From NCBI RefSeq assembly GCF_900148505.1, contig NZ_FRXO01000008.1, forward strand, positions 62,001-126,000: a DNA stretch of 64,000 bases, in the 5' to 3' direction. This stretch comes from Pseudoxanthobacter soli DSM 19599. GTDB taxonomy: Bacteria; Pseudomonadota; Alphaproteobacteria; Rhizobiales; Segnochrobactraceae. Each line of letters starts with the position of its first letter. The stretch's first letter is position 1. The translations under genes were made by a program, and so were the position numbers. Shown here one piece after another: positions 1-7,100 of the stretch. The notes below the pieces were generated by a model that saw only the letters and a list, made by a program, of their open reading frames with translations, ran no database searches and was not told the origin of the DNA.

Positions 1-198
1 CGGTTGCGCGCCACCGTCCAGGCGACGGCGGTGACGATCGCAGGCGAGATCACGAGCGTCACCGTCTCCGTCGGCGTGGCACCGTCCCGGCCGCCCCATG
101 CCAGCGCCGACGCCGTGCTGCGCGCGGCGGATCTGGCGATGTACGCCGCCAAGGCCCAGGGCCGCAATCGCGTGATCCCCGCACCGGCTGCGGCATAG
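1..198 (+). CDS. GGDEF-domain (diguanylate cyclase) protein, C-terminal end
   Basis: The frame is open from the window edge to the stop at 196-198, so only the last 65 or so codons are seen. They contain SVGVA and then ADLAMYAAKAQGRNRV, the conserved end of GGDEF domains, which make the second messenger cyclic di-GMP. The catalytic GG(D/E)EF loop itself lies outside the window, so activity cannot be judged. No EAL domain follows; the protein ends right after GGDEF. The next gene is on the other strand and converges on it. Confidence 0.85.
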   Translation, partial: RLRATVQATAVTIAGEITSVTVSVGVAPSRPPHASADAVLRAADLAMYAAKAQGRNRVIPAPAAA

Positions 199-422
199 GG
201 TTCACTTCCGGGCTGTGCCAAGCGGGGTAACGCAGGGCGCCGCATCATGGCCGGGCCGAGCAAATGGCCGCGAAAAAGGCGGCCGGGATGCCGTGCTGCC
301 CCGTGCATCCTCCCCCGCGCATTTCAGATCGCGGCAGCTCGTTTGCTGACCGGAGGGTGACCACCTTTCACCCCCTATAACGCGACCGCCGCCGGTATCG
401 CAAGACGGTCGAGGAAAACGGA

Positions 423-2150
423 TCAGAGGTCCCGGCCCACCGGCACGGCGGCGTCTTCGTCGGCGGTGCGGATCAGGCGGGCGATGGCGGCTTCCGCGTC
501 GACGAGCGCGGCGGCGTCGGACTTCTCGCGCCGCAGGGCGGCGTGGATCTCCTCGCCGAGGATGCGCTCGATGCCGGTATAATGCGGCACCGGGGGGCGC
601 TGCCAGTTGTGAAGCTGGTTGCGCCGGGCCAGCCGGTCGGCGAGGCGGACGATGGGCGAGCCGGCGGCGGCCTCGGGATCGGCCACGATGCTGAAACCCG
701 GCGCGACCGGGAAGCCGTTCTTGACGTGGGCGCGCATCGCCTCGGCCGAGGCCATCCACGAGATCGCCTCGAAGGCGAGCCGCGCGCGGTCTTCCGGCAG
801 GTTGGACGGGATGGCGAGCAGGAAGCCGCCGATGGGCGAAAGGTTCGTGCCGCCGGGGCCGGCCGGATGGGCGGCATATTCCACCCGCCGCTTGACGGCC
901 GACTGCACGTCATATTCGAACCGTGCCGCGCGCATCGACCAGATGTAGCACATGGCGGCATCGCCGCTCATGAAGGTCATCAGCGCTTCCTTCCAGCGCA
1001 TGTCGAGAATGCCGGGCGGCGAGATCTCGACGAGCCGGTGCATGTAGTCGAGCGCGGCGCGGGCCGCGGCATCGTTGACCCGCGGCGGCGGCGTGCGCCG
1101 GTCGATGCCCTCCAGCGTGTAGCCCGAGCCGGCGCGCTTCAGATCGAGCACCGCCCCGCCGCAGCAGCCGAGGAAGAACATGAAGGCGTGGGCGATGGGC
1201 ATGCCGCGCGCGGCGTTCCACACGATGCCCCAGCGCCCCGCCTCCGGCGCGTGAAGCGCGCGGCCGACCGCGATCACCTCGTCGAAGGTGCGCGGCATCT
1301 GCAGCTTCGCCGCTTCCAGCATCGGCCGCTGGGCGGTGAGGCATTCGATGGTGACGTAGATCGGGATGCCGTATTGCCGGCCGCCCCATGAGCCGGTGCC
1401 CCACACCACCGGCTGGAAGGCATCGGGGTTGATGTTGCTGGCGGCGATGAAGTCGTCGAGCGGACGCAACAGGCCCTTGGAGGCCATCTCGCCGAGCCAC
1501 GGCATGTTGACGGTGACCACATCGAAGAAGGACTGCTCGCGACCGCCGTTCCACAATAGCCGGTCGTAGAGCTCGGGAAGCTCCTGCAGCTCGAAATTCC
1601 GGCGCGAGGCGAGGTTGCTGCGGAAGTCGATCCACATGTTCCGCATCGAGGCGAAGTAGTTGTCGTCGTTGAGCAGGAAGCGCAGGTCGATCGGCTTGTT
1701 GCGGCGCTGCTCGATGATGGCGGCGGGGGGATCCTCCCGGGGCAGCGCGCCGCCGAAATAATAGTCGTCGTCGGCATCGTCGCCGGTGGCGCGGTGGCCG
1801 TAGGTGCGCGCCAGCACCGCCTTCACTCGGCGCGCGTGGGCCTCGTAGCCGGCGACGAGCCGCGGCCCCGCAACCAGCGCGAACGACTTGCCGGAGGTGC
1901 TGCGCGCCACCTTCTGGATCAGCCCCTCTTCGATCATGCGGTGGATGCGCCGCAGCGCGGTCGAGTAGGGCACGCCGGCCACGTCGATCAGCGACGACAT
2001 GGTGACGACGCGCCCGGCGATCCGCTCCTTCATCAGGTGGGTGATGATGTTCCAGGCCGGATCGGGCTCGGCCGCGGGCACCAGATCGAGATAGGGCGCG
2101 CGCGTCTTCTCCAGAAAGGTGATGACGCGTTGCAGTTCGTATTCGTTCAT
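423..2150 (-). CDS. Winged-helix DNA-binding domain fused to an ABC-type extracellular solute-binding domain
   Basis: A 575-residue protein starting at MNEYELQ. Residues about 1-110 look like a MarR/winged-helix module (SSLIDVAGVPYSTALRRIHRM, EEGLIQK). From about residue 135 the protein resembles family 1 sugar-binding proteins of ABC transporters (FFDVVTVNMPWLGEMASKGLLRPLDDF, QYGIPIY, RWGIVWNAARGMP, IGGFLLAIPSNLPE). No signal peptide or membrane segment is seen, so it is probably cytoplasmic. Inference: a one-component transcription factor that senses a ligand with a recruited periplasmic-binding-protein fold. The frame stays open upstream to 2327, but that part is arginine-rich and unlike a protein start. 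No transporter genes are adjacent. Confidence 0.8.
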   Translation of the reverse strand: MNEYELQRVITFLEKTRAPYLDLVPAAEPDPAWNIITHLMKERIAGRVVTMSSLIDVAGVPYSTALRRIHRMIEEGLIQKVARSTSGKSFALVAGPRLVAGYEAHARRVKAVLARTYGHRATGDDADDDYYFGGALPREDPPAAIIEQRRNKPIDLRFLLNDDNYFASMRNMWIDFRSNLASRRNFELQELPELYDRLLWNGGREQSFFDVVTVNMPWLGEMASKGLLRPLDDFIAASNINPDAFQPVVWGTGSWGGRQYGIPIYVTIECLTAQRPMLEAAKLQMPRTFDEVIAVGRALHAPEAGRWGIVWNAARGMPIAHAFMFFLGCCGGAVLDLKRAGSGYTLEGIDRRTPPPRVNDAAARAALDYMHRLVEISPPGILDMRWKEALMTFMSGDAAMCYIWSMRAARFEYDVQSAVKRRVEYAAHPAGPGGTNLSPIGGFLLAIPSNLPEDRARLAFEAISWMASAEAMRAHVKNGFPVAPGFSIVADPEAAAGSPIVRLADRLARRNQLHNWQRPPVPHYTGIERILGEEIHAALRREKSDAAALVDAEAAIARLIRTADEDAAVPVGRDL

Positions 2151-2421
2151 TCCGGGCGCCGCCTCTGGCGCGGCCGTCGCGCGCCCCGTTTGCCGGGGCG
2201 TACCGCCGCGCGCGTTTTTCCGATTTCGGCGCCGCGAGATCGTGGCCGCGCACAGGACGCGGCGGCGGCCACCGATCCGCGGCCGCGGCAGGGTGCCCTC
2301 TGCGCCCCGCCGGTGCAAGGTGCGCAAGACAGGGGGAGCCGGACAGGGTGAGCCGGGATCGCAGGCGAAGTCGGGACCGACGGGCTCCGGTCGCTGGAAG
2401 CGTGTCGCCTAGCCGTTCGCG

Positions 2422-3270
2422 TCAGTTGCGGCGTTCGCCGAGTGCCTGACCGGGGCGGCCGCGGACGACGATGGAGATCTCGGCGCCTTCCTTGATGGCG
2501 GTGGAGGCCGCGATCACCGCGCTCTCGAACGCCGCCTCGCGGGTCGGATAGGACATGCCGGCGCCGTCGGGGCCGGTCACCTGCCACGCGCCTTCATGGC
2601 CCGTGATCTCGAAATCGATGCGTTCCATGGTGTCGCCGCCCTTGATGGTGTTGCCGCCCTTGGATGCGCGGCCCTTGGAAGCGCCGCCGTTGGATGTGCC
2701 GCCAGCCAGCCGGACAACCGCGGGCGGCCGCGTCCGTTCCGGTCCTCGGCCTGGGGAAACGGCAGCCGTCGCATCGCCGTCTTCGGGCAGCGTGTCGTCG
2801 TCGTCGGAATCGCCGTAACCGTGTTCGTTCTCCGTCGGAGAGGGAGCGATCAGGAGGCCGATTGCGAGAAGCAGGGCCGCGAGCACGAGTTCCCAGTTCG
2901 CCAGCGCGGCGGCGATGCCGAGCGCCGCCGTCACCAGCACGGTCGCGGCTGTGGTGAGGCCGTAGACCTCCAGCGCCTTCGGATTGCGCAGCACCACGCC
3001 CGCGCCGATGAAGCCGATGCCGGTGAGAACGCCCTGGATAATGCCCTGCACGACGCGGCTCGTGGCATCCGGGTGACCGTCCATCCCGCCGACGCTGAGG
3101 CCGGCGAGAGAGACCAGCGCAGCGGCGAGGGAGACGAGGCCGAGCGTGCGCATGCCCGTCGGCTTGCCGTGCATATCGCGGTTCAGGCCGACGATCATGC
3201 CGATCGCCGCGGCCACGGCGAGCCGCAGCACCGCCTCCAGCCGCTCCCATTCCAGGGGAAGATCGATCAT
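2422..3270 (-). CDS. MgtC/SapB-family membrane protein with a C-terminal DUF2188-like domain
   Basis: 282 residues. Residues 1-145 are an MgtC/SapB-type membrane domain with several hydrophobic helices and the family motifs GMIVGLNRDMHGKPTGMRT and GIGFIGAGVVLRN. MgtC proteins are linked to growth in low magnesium and modulate membrane ATPase activity. A hydrophilic linker (about 150-212), acidic and then rich in SKG/GG, joins it to MERIDFEITGHEGAWQV...AISIVV-like sequence, which resembles the small DUF2188 family. An in-frame ATG at 2628 with GGGCGG upstream could also yield the 68-residue domain alone. An EcfG-like promoter lies at 3321-3345. Confidence 0.8.
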   Translation of the reverse strand: MIDLPLEWERLEAVLRLAVAAAIGMIVGLNRDMHGKPTGMRTLGLVSLAAALVSLAGLSVGGMDGHPDATSRVVQGIIQGVLTGIGFIGAGVVLRNPKALEVYGLTTAATVLVTAALGIAAALANWELVLAALLLAIGLLIAPSPTENEHGYGDSDDDDTLPEDGDATAAVSPGRGPERTRPPAVVRLAGGTSNGGASKGRASKGGNTIKGGDTMERIDFEITGHEGAWQVTGPDGAGMSYPTREAAFESAVIAASTAIKEGAEISIVVRGRPGQALGERRN

Positions 3271-3320
3271 GTCGCGCGCCCTCCGCGCAGGCGGACCGGC
3301 CGCAGGCTGCGCCGGTTCCG

Positions 3321-3345
3321 AACGCGGGTGTGCGGATTCCGTTCC
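3321..3345 (-). promoter_or_regulatory. EcfG-type general stress promoter of the MgtC-like gene
   Basis: On the minus strand the sequence reads GGAAC, 16 bases, CGTT, an exact match to the alphaproteobacterial EcfG/RpoE2 consensus. It ends about 50 bases upstream of the start at 3270. Confidence 0.6.
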
Positions 3346-3392
3346 CCGAGGGCCGGGCTGGGTCCGCCACCGACCGCAAGCGAGCCGGTTAG

Positions 3393-3418
3393 GGAACGGC
3401 CGTGGCTCGCCGCCCGTT
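3393..3418 (+). promoter_or_regulatory. EcfG-type general stress promoter for the 3592-5161 genes
   Basis: GGAAC, 17 bases, CGTT, an exact consensus match, about 175 bases upstream of the ATG at 3592. The genes downstream (DUF883-like, YciE/YciF-like) belong to families commonly controlled by the general stress response. Confidence 0.6.
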
Positions 3419-3591
3419 TACCCAGCGATTTGCAAGCCGGGCGGACCGCATCAGGCAGAACGCAGCCGGCCAGAACGTCACGACGATGGACGTCACCGTG
3501 ACGCCTCATTCGACGCCACCGCCGGCCGGCCGGCGTTTCCGACCGGATCCGCGATCGGACCGGCGGATCGGAACAGAACGGAGAGCAGACC

Positions 3592-4107
3592 ATGGCGAGA
3601 GCCGCGAAAGCGATCAAGGACACCGCCGACGCCGCAGTGGAGGCAGGAGCCGAAACCCGCAAGGCGGCCGGCGCCACCGGCGACACCGTTCGCAAGGCGG
3701 CCGAGGACGTCGCCGCCGCGGCGCGCGACGGGCAGGAGCGCACGGCCGACGCCATGTCGGATGCCATGTCGGAAACCATGTCGGCGGCTGCGTCGTCCGC
3801 GCTGCCGGACCACCTCCAGGGTGTGACGGAACCGGCAGCGGCGGCCGCCAGCACGATGATGTCGGCCGCGGCCACCCTGCCGCGGGCGGCGGCGGAGATG
3901 ATGCCGGCGATGGCCGGCGCGGCTCCGCGGATGGCGTTGCAGGCCACGCCGCTGGCGATGCAGGCCACGCCCTGGGCGATGGGTCCGTGGGCGGTGATGC
4001 CGGCGATGATGGCGCTGTCGCTCCACGCCATGGCGGCGGCGACGGCCTTCTGGACCTGGCCGCTTTCGGGCGCGCCCGCGCCGTCTGCCGGCCGGCCGCG
4101 ACCCTGA
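3592..4107 (+). CDS. Ala/Met-rich phasin-like small protein
   Basis: 171 residues preceded by GGAGAG seven bases before the ATG. Residues 1-60 are an amphipathic, alanine-rich helix with regular charged residues (AKAIKDTADAAVEAGAE, RKAAEDVAAAARDG), reminiscent of phasins or LEA-like proteins. Residues 60-155 are very rich in Ala, Met and Pro, with repeats such as LQATPLAMQATPWAMG and a hydrophobic tail. I do not recognise a named family. It heads a stress-type cluster with the DUF883-like and YciE/YciF-like genes, so a membrane or granule surface role under stress is only a guess. Confidence 0.6.
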   Translation: MARAAKAIKDTADAAVEAGAETRKAAGATGDTVRKAAEDVAAAARDGQERTADAMSDAMSETMSAAASSALPDHLQGVTEPAAAAASTMMSAAATLPRAAAEMMPAMAGAAPRMALQATPLAMQATPWAMGPWAVMPAMMALSLHAMAAATAFWTWPLSGAPAPSAGRPRP

Positions 4108-4177
4108 CCGACAACGATCCTTGCGCGCCAGCGGCCGATCCGACCGCTGACCGCGGCGACAACAGGAGGGACATCCG

Positions 4178-4534
4178 ATGAAAGACAACGAGAGCGTGGC
4201 GAACAAGGCGTCCAAGGCGGCGGAAGAGGCCGTTTCGGCGGTCGGAGCCGCGAGCGGCAACTTCCGCGACTGGGCCAACGACATGGAGGACCGCATCGGC
4301 GACACCACGCGCCGGGCGAAGGCGGGCCTCAGGGACACCGGCGAGACGGTGCGCGAGCATGGCCGGCACGCGGTGAACGCGGCGGAGGAAGGCCTCGTAC
4401 AGGGCCGCGAGCTCTATCGCGAGGGCAACGAGGCCGTGACCCGCCGGATCGGCGAGAACAGCATCCTCGCTCTGCTGGCGGCCACCGTCGCGGGCTACGC
4501 GATCGGCGTGCTCCAGAGCCGCATGCACCGCTGA
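4178..4534 (+). CDS. DUF883 (ElaB/YqjD-like) membrane-anchored protein
   Basis: 118 residues with a strong ribosome-binding site, AGGAGGG, ahead of the ATG. The protein is a long charged amphipathic helix (RDWANDMEDRIGDTTRRAKAG, RELYREGNEAV) followed by one C-terminal hydrophobic segment (ILALLAATVAGYAIGVL) and a short basic tail. That layout matches the DUF883/ElaB-YqjD family, C-tail-anchored inner-membrane proteins that bind ribosomes in stationary-phase E. coli. It lies 70 bases after the 3592 gene and 123 bases before the YciE/YciF-like gene, probably in one stress transcription unit. Confidence 0.75.
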   Translation: MKDNESVANKASKAAEEAVSAVGAASGNFRDWANDMEDRIGDTTRRAKAGLRDTGETVREHGRHAVNAAEEGLVQGRELYREGNEAVTRRIGENSILALLAATVAGYAIGVLQSRMHR

Positions 4535-4657
4535 GCCAATGCACCGCTGAGCCGGGGGCCGCCGCCGCTTCGTCGGCCGAAACGCCCGCCCGGAGGTCCG
4601 GAACCGGCACGCGGCCGGACCCGATTTCTCACGAACACTTTTCCCGAGGAGGGAAAC

Positions 4658-5161
4658 ATGGGTCTCTTCACCAAGGACATTCAGACATTCGACGATCTCT
4701 TCGTGCACCAGCTGAAGGATATCTATTACGCCGAGAAGCGTATCCTGAAGGCGCTGCCGAAGATGATCGACAAGGCGACGAACACCAACCTGAAGGCCGG
4801 CTTCAACGCCCATCTGCAGCAGACCGAGGGGCATGTCGGCCGGCTCGAGCAGGTGTTCTCGATGCACGGGGTCACGCCTGACGCGGTGACCTGCCCGGCC
4901 ATCGACGGCATCATCAAGGAAGCCGAGGAAGTGGCCGGCGATGTCGCCGACAAGCAGGTGCTCGACGCCGCCCTAATCGCCGCCGCGCAGGCGGTCGAAC
5001 ACTATGAGATCACGCGCTACGGCAGCCTCGTCGCCTGGGCGCGCCGGCTCGGCCGCAACGACTGCGCCGACCTTCTGGAGCGCACGCTCGAGGAGGAGAA
5101 GGCGACCGACCAGAAGCTGACGACGCTGGCGGAAGGCACGGTCAACCAGGCCGCCGCCTGA
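4658..5161 (+). CDS. YciE/YciF (DUF892) ferritin-like protein
   Basis: 167 residues, with GAGGAGGG just upstream of the ATG. The sequence follows the YciE/YciF family throughout: QTFDDLFVHQLKDIYYAEKRILKALPKM near the N-terminus, then LEQVFSMHG, an AAAQAVEHYEITRYGSL segment and LLERTLEEEKATDQKL. The family folds as a ferritin-like four-helix bundle; the Glu and His residues in the E-x6-Y, E-x2-H and E-x2-R segments are likely di-iron ligands. Members are induced by osmotic and general stress. It is followed by a strong terminator hairpin. Confidence 0.9.
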   Translation: MGLFTKDIQTFDDLFVHQLKDIYYAEKRILKALPKMIDKATNTNLKAGFNAHLQQTEGHVGRLEQVFSMHGVTPDAVTCPAIDGIIKEAEEVAGDVADKQVLDAALIAAAQAVEHYEITRYGSLVAWARRLGRNDCADLLERTLEEEKATDQKLTTLAEGTVNQAAA

Positions 5162-5228
5162 TGCGGTCGGCGTCCCCTCGCCCGGCCGGCCCGCGGTTGT
5201 GACGGACGCGGGGCCTGCCGGAGCGACG

Positions 5229-5285
5229 GCCGGGCCCGTTGCCGTGCGCGCTTCCGCGCAACGGCAGCGGGCCCGGCTGCTTTTG
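5229..5285 (+). terminator. Strong hairpin terminator after the YciE/YciF-like gene
   Basis: The left arm begins GCCGGGCCCG and the right arm ends CGGGCCCGGC. About 21 of 22 stem positions pair, around a loop of roughly four bases (CTTC), and TGCTTTTGC follows. The stem is unusually long and GC-rich. Confidence 0.75.
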
Positions 5286-5381
5286 CAGCGTACGGGATGG
5301 GGCTGACGGCGGGGGTAGCCCCGGTGCCGCGCCCGTTCTGGCCCCGCTTCCGACCCGAAGGCCGCGATCCGGCGGCGGCGG

Positions 5382-5406
5382 GGAACCATCGGCACGGCCG
5401 TGCATT
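5382..5406 (+). promoter_or_regulatory. Possible EcfG-type promoter upstream of opgG/opgD
   Basis: GGAAC, 16 bases, CATT. It fits the looser GGAAC-N18-TT form but has one mismatch to CGTT. It lies about 115 bases before the GTG at 5520. Confidence 0.35.
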
Positions 5407-5519
5407 TTCCCCGCGGGGTGGTCGTGGCCCGCCCGGCCGGAGATGCCGTCCGATCCCAGCAAGAACACCGCCATCAACGTCAACGTTCTCGCATCACCGT
5501 TCTCGAAGGAGGCCATGCC

Positions 5520-7100
5520 GTGCGCCGTCGTGACTTTCTGTTGGGAAGCCTTGCCGCGGCCGCCCTCGCCGGGGGAGGCAGCACGTTGCTGCGGGAAGCG
5601 GAAGCCGACGAACAGGCACCGGCCACCGATGCGGGCGCAGACGCGACGCCGTTCGACCGGTCGTTCGTCCGCAAGCTCGCCCGCGAGCGTGCGGCGAAAC
5701 CCTATCAGAAGCCGGCGGAGGACATGCCGGCCGGGATCGGCGACCTCGATTATGACGGCTATCGCAAGATCCGGTTCGATCCTAACAAGGCGCTCTGGCG
5801 CGCCGACGGCCTGCCCTTCCAGGCCCAGTTCTTCCATCGCGGCTGGCTCTACAAGTCCGGCGTGGACATCTTCGAGGTGGTCGACGGCAAGGCGAGCAGC
5901 GTCAGATACCGCCCGGAGATGTTCCTGTTCGATGGCGGGCCGAACCCGCTCGCCGCCGCTTCCCCCGACAAGAACGGGGCCGTGGGCGATATCGGTTTCG
6001 CCGGCTTCCGCCTTCACGCGCCGATCAACCGGCCAGATTATTTCGATGAGATCTGCGTTTTCCTCGGCGCGAGCTATTTCCGCGCGGTCGGCAAGGGTGA
6101 GAACTACGGCCTCTCCGCCCGCGGTCTCGCGCTGAAGACGGCGGCGCCGGAAGGGGAGGAATTTCCGCGCTTCGTGGCGTTCTGGCTGGAACGGCCCGCG
6201 GCGGGCACCTCCTCCATCGTGGTGCACGCGCTGCTCGACAGCGAGAGCGCGACGGCGGCCTACCGCTTCACGATCCGGCCCGGCGACGAGACCGTGTTCG
6301 ATGTCGAGATGGTGCTCTATCCCCGTGTCGACATCGACAAGGTCGGCCTCGCGCCGCTGACGAGCATGTTCCTGTTCGGGCCGAGCGACCGGGCGGACGT
6401 CGACGACTTTCGCCCGGCGGTGCACGATTCCGACGGCCTCGCCATGCTCACCGGCCGCGGCGAGCGCATCTGGCGGCCGCTCGCCAACCCGCAGGACCTG
6501 CAGATCTCGGTGTTCGCCGACATCAATCCGCGCGGCTTCGGCTTGATGCAGCGCGCCCGCGACTTCGCCGACTTCGAGGACCTGGAAGCCCGCTACGACA
6601 CGCGCCCGAGCCTGTGGGTCGAGCCGATCGGCGACTGGGGCGACGGTAGCGTCATCCTCGTCGAGATCCCGACGAAGGAAGAGATCCACGACAACATCGC
6701 CGCGTTCTGGCGGCCGAAGGCGCCGATCAAAGCCGGCAGCGAATATCCCCTCACCTATCGTCTTCACTGGGGGGCCGGACTGCCGGACGACGCCGCGCTT
6801 GCCGCCGTCGCGGCGACCCGGTCAGGTCATGGCACCGTGGAAGGTGCCCGCCGCTTCGTGCTCGACTTCACCGGCAAGGCGCTCGACGGCCTCACCGATG
6901 AGGCCGCGGTCCATCTCGTCGTCGAGAACTCGGCCGGCCGGGTGTTCAATCCCGTGGTGCACAAGTCCGCCGTGGGCGGGTGGCGTGCCAGCTTCGAGCT
7001 CGCGCCCGAGGACGCGGGCCTGGTCGAACTTCGCGCCGGCCTGCGCCGCGCCGACGGCTCCCCCCTGTCCGAAACATGGCTCTACCGATGGACCTCCTGA
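5520..7100 (+). CDS. Periplasmic glucan biosynthesis protein, OpgG/OpgD (MdoG/MdoD) family, Tat-exported
   Basis: 526 residues from a GTG start chosen because AAGGAGG lies seven bases upstream and the protein then opens with the twin-arginine signal RRRDFLLGSLAAAALAGG. The mature part is OpgG-like: YDGYRKIRFDPNKALW, FFHRGWLYKSGVDIFEV, GFAGFRLHAPINRPDYFDE, FLGASYFRAVGKGENYGLSARG, SMFLFGPSDR, ESDP-like DSDGLAM and RPLANP. The family shapes or branches osmoregulated periplasmic beta-glucans. A Tat signal is typical of OpgD, whereas OpgG of enterobacteria uses Sec. The gene overlaps opgH by about 25 bases and forms an operon with it. Confidence 0.9.
   Translation: MRRRDFLLGSLAAAALAGGGSTLLREAEADEQAPATDAGADATPFDRSFVRKLARERAAKPYQKPAEDMPAGIGDLDYDGYRKIRFDPNKALWRADGLPFQAQFFHRGWLYKSGVDIFEVVDGKASSVRYRPEMFLFDGGPNPLAAASPDKNGAVGDIGFAGFRLHAPINRPDYFDEICVFLGASYFRAVGKGENYGLSARGLALKTAAPEGEEFPRFVAFWLERPAAGTSSIVVHALLDSESATAAYRFTIRPGDETVFDVEMVLYPRVDIDKVGLAPLTSMFLFGPSDRADVDDFRPAVHDSDGLAMLTGRGERIWRPLANPQDLQISVFADINPRGFGLMQRARDFADFEDLEARYDTRPSLWVEPIGDWGDGSVILVEIPTKEEIHDNIAAFWRPKAPIKAGSEYPLTYRLHWGAGLPDDAALAAVAATRSGHGTVEGARRFVLDFTGKALDGLTDEAAVHLVVENSAGRVFNPVVHKSAVGGWRASFELAPEDAGLVELRAGLRRADGSPLSETWLYRWTS

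Larger units (their letters stand above)
3271..3591. other. Divergent intergenic region with two stress promoters
   Basis: 321 bases between the MgtC-like gene (minus) and the 3592 gene (plus). It carries one EcfG-like promoter in each direction (3321-3345 minus, 3393-3418 plus). No further gene is seen; the short open frames here lack ribosome-binding sites and family similarity. Confidence 0.6.
5162..5519. other. Intergenic region with terminator and possible stress promoter
   Basis: 358 bases between the ferritin-like gene and opgG/opgD. It contains a long GC-rich hairpin terminator (5229-5285) and a GGAAC-N16-CATT promoter-like motif (5382-5406). The AAGGAGG ribosome-binding site of the next gene ends at about 5512. 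No other gene is seen. Confidence 0.6.
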
